Positions 1 through 5,757 of a stretch of 8,483 bases of DNA are shown one piece after another (the first letter of the stretch is position 1; each line of letters opens with the position of its first letter). This stretch comes from Caryophanales bacterium UBA1719 (lineage in GTDB: Bacteria; Bacillota_I; Bacilli_A; RFN20; CAG-826). The position numbers were made by a program, and so were the translations under genes. Where the stretch lies: assembly GCA_002317145.1 (NCBI GenBank), contig DCIT01000002.1, forward strand, positions 5,333 to 13,815, given 5' to 3'. The notes under the pieces were generated by a model. It worked only from the letters and a program-made list of their open reading frames with translations. It was not told the origin of the DNA and searched no databases.

Positions 1-142
1 TTGTTGGAGTAACAGTAATACTCGTTAATGTTTTTTCTGGAGTAGGTGTTGGTGTTGGAGTATCTCCTCCACCTTTACATCCACTAAGTACTCCAAAACA
101 TAGAATAGCTGGTAATAATGTAAATATTCTTCTTTTATTCAT
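1..142 (-). CDS. Lipoprotein with Ig-like (Big_2-type) start, truncated by window edge
   Basis: Only the first 47 codons are inside the window. The protein begins MNKRRIFTLLPAILCFGVLS and continues GCKGGG, giving a basic n-region, a hydrophobic core and a lipobox LSGC with the lipid-anchor cysteine at residue 22. A (TP)4 linker follows at residues 28-35, then TLTSITVTP, which is the usual opening strand of bacterial Ig-like (Big_2) domains. This predicts a surface-anchored lipoprotein with extracellular Ig-like repeats; the Ig call rests on about ten residues and is weak. The ATG overlaps the end of the upstream Dabb gene by 8 nt, so the two are probably cotranscribed and translationally coupled. 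The only ribosome-site candidate is an AAGG about 12 nt upstream. Confidence 0.8.
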   Translation of the reverse strand, partial: MNKRRIFTLLPAILCFGVLSGCKGGGDTPTPTPTPEKTLTSITVTPT

Positions 143-413
143 AATCAAATATGGCCTTTTTATCTATATATTTAGTATATCTATCTTTCCATTCTTTATG
201 TTGAGAACATTCATTATATAAAGATAAATAATCTTTATTCATATCTATTTCAATTAATAAATCATAACGATTATCTAATTTAATACAGTTAAGTTTATAT
301 CTAATTTCATGTACACCTTTAATATCAATAGAATTAAAGATAGATTTAATATTCTCTAATTCATTATTTAGATTAAAGGAAGATATAAACTTAACAAGAA
401 TGCAATGAGTCAT
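135..413 (-). CDS. Dabb-like stress-responsive A/B-barrel domain protein
   Basis: This is a 92-residue single-domain protein. It opens with MTHCILVKF, matching the MI-H-I-V-L-F-K-F start of Dabb (stress responsive A/B barrel) proteins. Its second half, NRYDLLIEIDMNKDYLSLY followed by H-x-E-W, matches the family pattern in which an 'R-Y-D-L' strand precedes a helix and an 'H-P-x-H' turn. Dabb proteins are small cytoplasmic dimeric ferredoxin-like folds with varied or unknown roles; a specific reaction cannot be assigned. A TTG codon lies directly before the ATG, but the ATG at 411-413 aligns with the family start and is preferred. There is no Shine-Dalgarno sequence. An extended -10 element ends 7 nt before the ATG, so the message may be leaderless. 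The 3' end overlaps the next lipoprotein gene. Confidence 0.7.
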   Translation of the reverse strand: MTHCILVKFISSFNLNNELENIKSIFNSIDIKGVHEIRYKLNCIKLDNRYDLLIEIDMNKDYLSLYNECSQHKEWKDRYTKYIDKKAIFDYE

Positions 414-419
414 CAATTA

Positions 420-428
420 ATTTTATCA
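420..428 (-). promoter_or_regulatory. Extended -10 promoter for the Dabb-lipoprotein pair
   Basis: Reading the minus strand, TGATAAAAT forms a TGn-extended -10 box (TAAAAT at 425-420). The -35 position, with 17-nt spacing, holds only TTTAAT. A start 7 nt downstream would fall on the Dabb ATG itself, implying a leaderless transcript. In such AT-rich DNA this could be chance. Confidence 0.35.
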
Positions 429-532
429 TTTAACAATCTTTAATTAAATTCAAATGAATGATGTTAAAACTAATTAACCTAAATCTATTGCTCATGTCTA
501 GCGCCTGCTAAATTATCATAATGCACCTTAAC

Positions 533-561
533 ACTATTATTAAACTTTGTTTAATAATAGT
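533..561. repeat. Perfect inverted repeat at the cassette promoter, likely operator
   Basis: Twelve-base perfect arms (ACTATTATTAAA at 533-544 and its complement at 550-561) flank a CTTTG spacer. The right arm covers most of the -35 box of the promoter that reads into the 143-aa gene, so a bound repressor would block initiation. The arms have almost no G or C, no T-tract follows, and the flanking genes diverge, so a terminator is unlikely. Which protein binds here is inference; AbiEi is the obvious candidate, but this arm sequence differs from the palindromes beside abiEi. Confidence 0.55.
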
Positions 562-575
562 ATGTATGATAAAAT
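547..575 (+). promoter_or_regulatory. Sigma-A-type promoter of the 143-aa gene
   Basis: TTGTTT (547-552), a 17-nt spacer and TAAAAT (570-575) form a good housekeeping promoter. Transcription would begin near 582, leaving a leader of about 34 nt that contains the AAGGAGA ribosome site at 604-610. The -35 lies inside the inverted repeat at 533-561. The rest of the 414-615 gap shows nothing further that I can name; a small G+C-richer patch near 498-510 is unexplained. Confidence 0.5.
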
Positions 576-615
576 AAAATGCTAAAGAAATAAAATATAA
601 ATTAAGGAGAAAATT

Positions 616-1047
616 ATGAGAATTAAATATGATGAATTATCTATTTCGTTTAAACTAACAAATTATACTGGCAATAAGAGAGAATGGACAAAATGCGATG
701 CATCTTTCGCTTTTAAAAGAATTAAATATGCCATAAAAGAAAGTGAAGTATTTTTATGTGAAGAAGTAATTTTCTTACGTGATGCATTGAAAAAATTATT
801 AGAGAATAAATATAAATCCACTACTCAATTAGGTTTTGCTGAACCTGACTTTGAATTTGAATTAATACCTTTAGAGAAATTTAAAGATAATAACGGAAAC
901 GCTTTTATACAAGACATAAGTTTACTTTGGAGAATCTATTTTTGGTCAAAAAATGGATTAACAAATAATTATTTAACCTTTACTTTATATAGAAAACATA
1001 TAAAGCAACTATACGATTATTTAACAGGAGTAATTAAAAAAGATTAA
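616..1047 (+). CDS. Unrecognised 143-aa protein, possibly WapI-like immunity fold
   Basis: I do not firmly recognise this protein. It is soluble, with no signal peptide or membrane segment. Visible marks are W24, a central FAEPDFEFEL (residues 74-83), aromatic WRIYFW around 105-110, and a C-terminal strand-helix YLTFTLYRKHIKQLYDYL. The order 'L-x-F-x-E-P-x-F-x-F' then an aromatic strand then 'F-x-L-x-x-x-x-L-x-x-L-x-x-Y-L' resembles small WapI-type immunity proteins, but this is pattern memory and not proof. Translation is well supported: AAGGAGA lies 5 nt before the ATG and a clear promoter lies upstream. It is the first gene of the AbiE cassette on the same strand, 60 nt before abiEi, and ends inside a palindrome. 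It may be an accessory or immunity component, or an unrelated cargo gene. Confidence 0.75.
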   Translation: MRIKYDELSISFKLTNYTGNKREWTKCDASFAFKRIKYAIKESEVFLCEEVIFLRDALKKLLENKYKSTTQLGFAEPDFEFELIPLEKFKDNNGNAFIQDISLLWRIYFWSKNGLTNNYLTFTLYRKHIKQLYDYLTGVIKKD

Positions 1048-1060
1048 CTATAATATAGTT
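1046..1060. repeat. Short palindrome upstream of abiEi
   Basis: AACTATA and TATAGTT form 7-base perfect arms around a single A. The repeat begins in the stop codon of the 143-aa gene and reaches the first two bases of the abiEi -35 box. Together with the second palindrome just downstream it makes a two-site arrangement, which is what AbiEi regulators are known to bind cooperatively at their own promoters. No T-run follows, so it is not a terminator. Confidence 0.4.
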
Positions 1061-1087
1061 GACATCAATTCGCAAAAACTATACAAT
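1059..1087 (+). promoter_or_regulatory. Strong sigma-A promoter of abiEi-abiEii
   Basis: TTGACA (1059-1064), an exact 17-nt spacer and TACAAT (1082-1087) make a near-consensus promoter. Initiation would fall around 1094, giving a very short leader of about 14 nt that contains AGGA (1098-1101). The toxin-antitoxin pair can therefore be transcribed apart from the 143-aa gene. Confidence 0.65.
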
Positions 1088-1097
1088 ATTTGCGAAT
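1068..1097. repeat. AbiEi operator candidate, inverted repeat over the -10 box
   Basis: Nine-base perfect arms, ATTCGCAAA (1068-1076) and TTTGCGAAT (1089-1097), flank a 12-nt spacer that contains the -10 box. The left arm lies between -35 and -10 and the right arm on the predicted start site. Centre-to-centre distance of the arms is 21 bp, two helical turns, as suits a dimer or paired monomers on one face of the DNA. This position is the expected one for negative autoregulation by AbiEi. Confidence 0.6.
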
Positions 1098-1107
1098 AGG
1101 AATAATT

Positions 1108-1710
1108 ATGTTTAAAACACAAAATACAATCTATAAAAGAATGAAAAAATCACAATATGGAGCATTTACTACATCCGATTTTTTAGATTTAGGAAATTAC
1201 AAAACGATAAGCAAATCTCTAGAATTGTTAGAAGATGAAAAATTAATTAAAAGAGCAAGAAGAGGCGTTTATTATTTAGCACGTTTTAATAAAACGTTAA
1301 ATATTGAAGTTGCACCTGAGATCAACGAAGTTGCGAAAGCTATTGCTAGACAATATAACTGGGATATTGTTCCTAGTGGTGTTTACGCTTTAAACATAAT
1401 TGGATTATCGACTCAGGTTCCTTCTAAAGTTGTTTATATATCTACAGGACCATATGTCAAATACGATGTTGGCAATAATAAAATTATATTTAAGCATTCT
1501 ACTCCTAAAGAAATATCAACAATTAATAAGAATGTAGCAATAGCAATTCAAGCTATGAAAGAGATAGGAAAAGAAAATATTACTACTCAGCATCTAAAAA
1601 AAATATATGAATATTTGAAAAAACAAGAATCAAAATATGATGTTAACAAATTAAAAACAACCGCGTGGATCAACGATAAACTAAGGAGACTAAATGTACA
1701 ATATAGCTAA
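1108..1710 (+). CDS. abiEi: AbiEi-type antitoxin and transcriptional regulator (DUF6088-like)
   Basis: A 200-residue protein of the AbiEi/DUF6088 group, the antitoxin of type IV toxin-antitoxin systems; family members also repress their own operon. Residues 1 to about 57 form a winged helix-turn-helix with the typical 'F-T-T-S-D-F-L-D-L-G' helix and the wing ending RRGVYYLARF (51-60). The following domain carries the strongly conserved GLSTQVPSK (99-107) and VYISTG (109-114). The ATG at 1108 is chosen over an upstream TTG at 1090 because AGGA sits 6 nt before the ATG, the predicted transcript starts near 1094, and the homologous wHTH begins here. It overlaps abiEii by 17 nt, which should couple antitoxin and toxin translation. 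In type IV systems the antitoxin opposes the toxin without a stable complex; that is family knowledge and not visible here. Confidence 0.88.
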   Translation: MFKTQNTIYKRMKKSQYGAFTTSDFLDLGNYKTISKSLELLEDEKLIKRARRGVYYLARFNKTLNIEVAPEINEVAKAIARQYNWDIVPSGVYALNIIGLSTQVPSKVVYISTGPYVKYDVGNNKIIFKHSTPKEISTINKNVAIAIQAMKEIGKENITTQHLKKIYEYLKKQESKYDVNKLKTTAWINDKLRRLNVQYS

Positions 1711-2728
1711 ACTTAACAGTAAAGATAGAAAAGATTTATTTGATAAATATGTTTCTGATTATGGCGGAAGCCCAGCAATAGTCGAAAAAGACTTTTGGGT
1801 AACTTTGATGTTGGATTATTTATTTAATAAATGTCCTTACAAAAACGGCTTTATATTTAAAGGCGGCACATCATTATCTAAATGTTATAACATAATAGAT
1901 CGTTTCTCTGAAGATATCGATTTAACCATTGATCCCATAATTTTAGGTAAATCTAACAAAGATTTATATCAAGCTACAACAAACACATCTCGTAAGAAAA
2001 TAATGAAAGAAATTAAAGAAAAATTATATTCCTTTATCTCTAATAAATTTAAACCATCTTTAGAAAATGATTTTAAAAAAATATTAGGATATAATCCAGA
2101 ATTTAAAATAGATGATGAAGATCCATCAATTCTTAATTTTTATTATCCGAATGTATATGAACCAAAACCATCTGGATTATTACAATGTATAAGATTAGAA
2201 ATGGGAGCGATCTCTGAACTTACTCCTAATGAAATAAGAGAAGTTAGTCCTTTAATTAGTAAAATTAATACTCCTATTTTAAAATATAAAAAATTTAACG
2301 TAAAAACAATAACTCCTGTAAAAACTTTTTGGGAGAAAGTGTTGATATTGCATCAAGAAGCTAATAGACCATTAAAACATATGAAAGATAATAAAGAAGT
2401 ACCCTATTTAATCCCGAAGAGATATTCGAGACATTATTATGATGTTTATAGAATTAGTAAAACTAAATATATAAAAGAAGCGATTAATAATATTGATTTA
2501 CTTAAGCATCTCATTGAATTTAGAAACAAATTCTATCCTTATTCTTGGAATAACATTGAAGAAGCTATACCTGGTTCTATTGTTTTAGTACCAAACGAAA
2601 TTAGAATAAAGGAATTAAAAGCTGATTATAATTCAATGAAAGAAATGATTAACGATAAAGAGATTGATTCTTTTGATGATCTTGTATTAAAACTTAAGAA
2701 ACTAGAAAAAGTTATTAATAATAACTAG
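1694..2728 (+). CDS. abiEii: AbiEii/AbiGii-family nucleotidyltransferase toxin
   Basis: A 344-residue cytoplasmic toxin of the AbiEii nucleotidyltransferase family (DNA polymerase beta fold). The signature is intact: KGGTS at 56-60 followed by SEDIDLTI with D74 and D76 as metal ligands, then LEMG at 168-171, WEKV at 213-216 (E214, K215) and RHYYDV at 246-251 (D250), matching the four AbiEii motifs. VEKDFW (30-35) is the usual N-terminal family motif. Nothing suggests inactivation. Family members studied elsewhere modify nucleic acid targets such as tRNA using NTPs; GTP binding is reported for AbiEii. The target here is unknown. AAGGAG ends 5 nt before the ATG, inside the end of abiEi. The gene ends in TAG within a CTAG shared with the convergent trhA stop, leaving no room for a separate terminator. 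Confidence 0.9.
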   Translation: MYNIAKLNSKDRKDLFDKYVSDYGGSPAIVEKDFWVTLMLDYLFNKCPYKNGFIFKGGTSLSKCYNIIDRFSEDIDLTIDPIILGKSNKDLYQATTNTSRKKIMKEIKEKLYSFISNKFKPSLENDFKKILGYNPEFKIDDEDPSILNFYYPNVYEPKPSGLLQCIRLEMGAISELTPNEIREVSPLISKINTPILKYKKFNVKTITPVKTFWEKVLILHQEANRPLKHMKDNKEVPYLIPKRYSRHYYDVYRISKTKYIKEAINNIDLLKHLIEFRNKFYPYSWNNIEEAIPGSIVLVPNEIRIKELKADYNSMKEMINDKEIDSFDDLVLKLKKLEKVINNN

Positions 2729-3402
2729 ATTAAATAGAATACTCCTACTGCTTGGAGAATTGCCCCTATCACTATTAATATATGAAATATAACATGGAAC
2801 CATTGACTCTTTAAATGTCCTATCGCGTATAATATCGCACCGATAGTAAATGTAACTCCGCCTAATAACATAAATAAGAAACTATTGTATGGTAATTTAT
2901 GGAATGCTGATGGAACATAAATTATCATCCATCCCATTAAGACATAAAAGATAAGAGTAACAACTCTTACTGGTAATTTATCCATATGCCAGATATTAAG
3001 AATAATACCTAAACTAGCTAATACTAATATTGAGATCAGAATCGCTAATCCTTCAGTAGTATTTTTTAATCCGATAAGACATACAGGTAAATATGTACCA
3101 GCGATTAATATAAAGATAGTTAGATGATCTAATAATCTTTTTATTTGTTTCTTTTTATCATGCGATTTGTCGGCATGATAAATAGAAGAAATAGAAAATT
3201 GAGCGATCAATGCTAAACCATAAAGAACAACTGCAATATAATCTACTAGATCATTATGTTTTTTTATAATCATTAAGGCAATAAGAGTAATTAATATTAT
3301 CAAAGATAATACACATCCAATTATATGAGTTAAGACATTTAAAAAGTCTTGTCTTTTAGAGTATTTAGGAATAGCGATATGGTTAATGTTATTATCACTC
3401 AT
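2725..3402 (-). CDS. trhA: Hemolysin III / TrhA family (PAQR-like) membrane protein
   Basis: A 225-residue protein with about seven hydrophobic helices and the PAQR/hemolysin III motifs in order: H26 in the first helix, SSIYH (72-76), LLDHLTIFILIAGTYLP (90-106), GG at 181-182 and the closing HVIFH (203-207). H76, H203 and H207 correspond to the buried zinc site, with D92 nearby, so the core site is intact. Many family members have another histidine ten residues after the last one; here it is Q217, an apparent substitution judged from memory. TrhA proteins are tied to membrane energetics or fluidity; 'hemolysin' is historical and not a predicted activity. It starts 4 nt after the DUF2779 gene with no Shine-Dalgarno site of its own, so it is probably coupled to that gene. 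Confidence 0.88.
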   Translation of the reverse strand: MSDNNINHIAIPKYSKRQDFLNVLTHIIGCVLSLIILITLIALMIIKKHNDLVDYIAVVLYGLALIAQFSISSIYHADKSHDKKKQIKRLLDHLTIFILIAGTYLPVCLIGLKNTTEGLAILISILVLASLGIILNIWHMDKLPVRVVTLIFYVLMGWMIIYVPSAFHKLPYNSFLFMLLGGVTFTIGAILYAIGHLKSQWFHVIFHILIVIGAILQAVGVFYLI

Positions 3403-3406
3403 AAAT

Positions 3407-4918
3407 TTATTTATTTTCTTCTACAGCTTTTCTTAATACTTTCATTATCTCAACCATACTTAAAGTATCTAGACAACAATAATCAAGCATGCCTTGTCTT
3501 ACTTTATCATATTCAGGAGTACCTTTTAGTTTAGTCACTAAAGGAATAAACATAGCTAAAGCTTCTCCACCATTATGGACAATTGGTAATTGATGATAAG
3601 CATCTTCCATCTTAGGACATAATGCCGGCATAACATATTTAATCGAGTTACTACCACCTTGTTTTATATGATAATAATGTCCATGCTCAAATGGATATAG
3701 TAAGTCTTCCATTTGTCTATTTATACTTATTAACTTCTCTTTTAAATCAGGATATTTCTCAGCCAGATATTTCACAAATCTTTTTTCAGTAGAATTATGG
3801 AAGGCAATCGTGCATGATCCAACAGGAATATCTTTAATAAGTTGCTCTGCTAATGCACGAGTGCAATCATGTTCCTCACCTAAGAATTCTTTATGAATTA
3901 CTTCTCCATTTGGACTCATCTCAATATGTAAAGAATATTGGAATGGATATTCTTCTCCTGGACGCATTCCATCAAATGGAGGAATAATCTCACTAGTGGT
4001 TTCAAAATCTAAATAATAAAGAGGATATCTAAGATTATTTAAAAACGAAATAATTTCATCTTTATCAATATAAACTTCTTTATTATTTAAATAAGCATCA
4101 ACTTGAACTTTTTGTCTTTTATTTAATTTTGGATTTACTTTTTCTAATAAATCTTCAATAGTAAATATTCCTTTATTGTAATAATCTTCTGAATGTCTAA
4201 TTCCGTTTATGGATTTAACACAGTTTTTACTCGGAATAAAACTATGACAATATTTATAGAAAGGGCATTTGCCATCTTTATTAGTGCATGCATGATTAAA
4301 TAACGCTGTTGGTTCTTTATTATCTTTAGATAATTTAATAATAGTATCAATAACAGTAGGTATCTTACGATATTCATCTAAGAAAAAAGGATTATCAGTT
4401 AATTTCTCAGCTTTAAAGAATTCTTGAATATTTAAATCTCCATGTCTTACATACTCTTTATTAACATGAAGAATATATACATCATTAATCTTTAGTCCAC
4501 ATTTATCTAAAACATATTTTTGAAAAGCAATATCAGGGAGATGTTTATCTTTAACTTCTTTACTACTTTTAACTTCATAAATAATATAACCATCTTTATC
4601 TTTCTTAAGTAAATCTACAGCGCAGAATAATTCTCCAATGGAGAATGAAGCTTCCGCTATTACATCTACATTATGTTCTATCGCAATTCTTGTGTTCTCT
4701 ATTTGTTTATCATATTCCGGAATATTATCTTTAGTACGCACAGAAGCATTATATGTATCTAAAAAGTAATGTAATGCTAGATCATTAACAATTACACCAT
4801 TTTCAATATTTCTTAATGTAATCGCCTCTAAAGGAGAGGCTTCTTCTTTTTTATGAAGATGTAACCAAAACATCTTTGGACAACCACAATAATAAACATA
4901 ACTACTTTTGGAAATCAT
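3407..4918 (-). CDS. DUF2779 protein: Fe-S PD-(D/E)XK nuclease-like half plus DEDD exonuclease half
   Basis: A 503-residue soluble protein with two nuclease-like halves. The N-terminal half resembles Cas4/AddB-type nucleases: D102 followed by YEVKSS (E115, K117) forms the PD-(D/E)XK core. C11 or C13 together with C211, C218 and C224 (C-x6-C-x5-C, followed by another at 233) look like a split [4Fe-4S] cluster binding site. The C-terminal half is the DUF2779/RNase H-like exonuclease: LDFET (D304, E306), FHNSTEKRF (E378), MEDLLYPF (D405), GGSNSIKYVMPAL (421-433) and YCCLD (Y480, D484), a DEDDy pattern. It probably degrades or processes DNA or RNA; the substrate is unknown. It follows the cmpB-like gene by 19 nt and precedes trhA by 4 nt. 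No Shine-Dalgarno sequence is seen. The nuclease assignments are from motifs; DUF2779 itself was named as an unknown. Confidence 0.85.
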   Translation of the reverse strand: MISKSSYVYYCGCPKMFWLHLHKKEEASPLEAITLRNIENGVIVNDLALHYFLDTYNASVRTKDNIPEYDKQIENTRIAIEHNVDVIAEASFSIGELFCAVDLLKKDKDGYIIYEVKSSKEVKDKHLPDIAFQKYVLDKCGLKINDVYILHVNKEYVRHGDLNIQEFFKAEKLTDNPFFLDEYRKIPTVIDTIIKLSKDNKEPTALFNHACTNKDGKCPFYKYCHSFIPSKNCVKSINGIRHSEDYYNKGIFTIEDLLEKVNPKLNKRQKVQVDAYLNNKEVYIDKDEIISFLNNLRYPLYYLDFETTSEIIPPFDGMRPGEEYPFQYSLHIEMSPNGEVIHKEFLGEEHDCTRALAEQLIKDIPVGSCTIAFHNSTEKRFVKYLAEKYPDLKEKLISINRQMEDLLYPFEHGHYYHIKQGGSNSIKYVMPALCPKMEDAYHQLPIVHNGGEALAMFIPLVTKLKGTPEYDKVRQGMLDYCCLDTLSMVEIMKVLRKAVEENK

Positions 4919-4937
4919 AACTAACTATTATTTTATA

Positions 4938-5663
4938 TCATTTCTTATCTTTCTTTTTCTTATCTTTTACTTCTTCACCATATTTATTAATCTCATTCTC
5001 TAACTCTTTATGAGTTAAACGACTAATAACACTTCTAAATGACTGTTTTCTTTTCTTATTAATCTTTATTTGCTTATCCTTTACTTGTTCTTTAAAATAT
5101 TCAAATTTAATTAAGAATTTACCACTGGCAGTCTTTAATTTATATCCTAAGCGGAATGCATAAGCAGCATCCACTACTATCATTCCAATTATTAATCCAA
5201 TAAAGAAAGTATAAATTAAATTATGATTTAAGAAATCTAATCCCTTAATTAAATATGGATATATAAAGAATGTATAGGTATTACCTAATACACCCCATAT
5301 AAGAAAGAATAAAGGACATATAATACCTTTATAGTTTAACCATCTATCTGAGTAATCCCATAATTTAATATGAAAGAACTTTGTGAATATTAATCCGGTT
5401 ATTAATTCTAGTAAGGTTAAAACTATAAAGTTTGATATGACTTTTATTAAAATAATCGCGTAATTAGGTAATCCTCCTAAAGGAATACTATTTAAACCAT
5501 ATAGTAATAAATTACCAAATCCATATATAGGAAGATAAGGTCCAAATAAGAAACCGGGATTAACCCATTTCTTATGGACTATTCTTCTAAAGAATAATTC
5601 AATTAAATATCCAATTAATGATCCGATAACAAACAAAGTAGCGATATTAACAAATATGACCAT
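4938..5663 (-). CDS. CmpB-family ('ABC transporter type IV', DUF1113) membrane protein
   Basis: A 241-residue integral membrane protein of the ABC_trans_CmpB family. Diagnostic features are GSLIGYLIELFFRR (14-27), VNPGFLFGPYLPIYGFG (34-50), the charged LELITG (85-90), KLWDYS (100-105) and a N-Y-K-G-I-I-C segment (110-116). Five or so membrane helices span residues 4-170, followed by a lysine-rich tail (about 175-241) that should be cytoplasmic. Despite the family name there is no ATPase gene nearby, and its transport role is not established. It heads the minus-strand trio with DUF2779 and trhA. The stop codon is TGA, the only complete gene here to use it. The start ATG has no Shine-Dalgarno sequence and the predicted leader is about 12 nt. 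Confidence 0.85.
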   Translation of the reverse strand: MVIFVNIATLFVIGSLIGYLIELFFRRIVHKKWVNPGFLFGPYLPIYGFGNLLLYGLNSIPLGGLPNYAIILIKVISNFIVLTLLELITGLIFTKFFHIKLWDYSDRWLNYKGIICPLFFLIWGVLGNTYTFFIYPYLIKGLDFLNHNLIYTFFIGLIIGMIVVDAAYAFRLGYKLKTASGKFLIKFEYFKEQVKDKQIKINKKRKQSFRSVISRLTHKELENEINKYGEEVKDKKKKDKK

Positions 5664-5681
5664 ATATATAATTATGGACTT

Positions 5682-5710
5682 ATTATAAAAAGTAGAGAAA
5701 TTTATTTTAA
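5682..5710 (-). promoter_or_regulatory. Promoter of the cmpB-like/DUF2779/trhA operon
   Basis: On the minus strand TTAAAA (5710-5705), a 17-nt spacer and a perfect TATAAT (5687-5682) precede the cmpB-like gene. Transcription would start near 5675, about 12 nt before the ATG. The -35 abuts the T-tract of the preceding terminator. Confidence 0.5.
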
Positions 5711-5714
5711 AAAT

Positions 5715-5748
5715 AAAAACTCCGACTGATTAAGCAGCTGGAGTTTTT
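5715..5748 (-). terminator. Intrinsic terminator of the lipoprotein gene
   Basis: AAAAACTCC and GGAGTTTTT form a 9-bp perfect stem around a 16-nt interior that adds a G-U and three more pairs (CTG/CAG). On the minus strand, the lipoprotein stop at 5758 lies 9 nt upstream and a T-rich tract follows, fitting Rho-independent termination. The A/T tails also let it read in the opposite direction. Confidence 0.85.
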
Positions 5749-5757
5749 ATAAAATAA

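Noticed and set aside
439..448. Palindrome TTTAATTAAA
   Set aside because: A ten-base A/T palindrome is expected by chance at this composition and has no supporting context.
498..530. G+C-richer patch with GGTGC-like end, considered as a Xer/dif or attachment site
   Set aside because: Only about five bases match a dif arm and there is no second arm, recombinase gene or direct repeat in view.
533..561. The perfect hairpin as a transcription terminator
   Set aside because: The stem is nearly pure A/T, no T-tract follows, and genes on both sides point away from it, so no transcript needs ending here.
1090..1107. TTG at 1090 as the abiEi start
   Set aside because: It lies inside the operator and before the predicted transcription start; the ATG at 1108 has AGGA at proper spacing and matches the family start.
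3349..3534. Plus-strand 61-codon open frame across the trhA/DUF2779 junction
   Set aside because: It lies antisense to two well-supported genes, has no ribosome site and shows no recognisable domain; it is a shadow frame.
3407..4918. Cas4-like half taken as a sign of a CRISPR-Cas locus
   Set aside because: No repeat-spacer array or other cas gene is present, and the DUF2779 half shows it belongs to a different stand-alone family.
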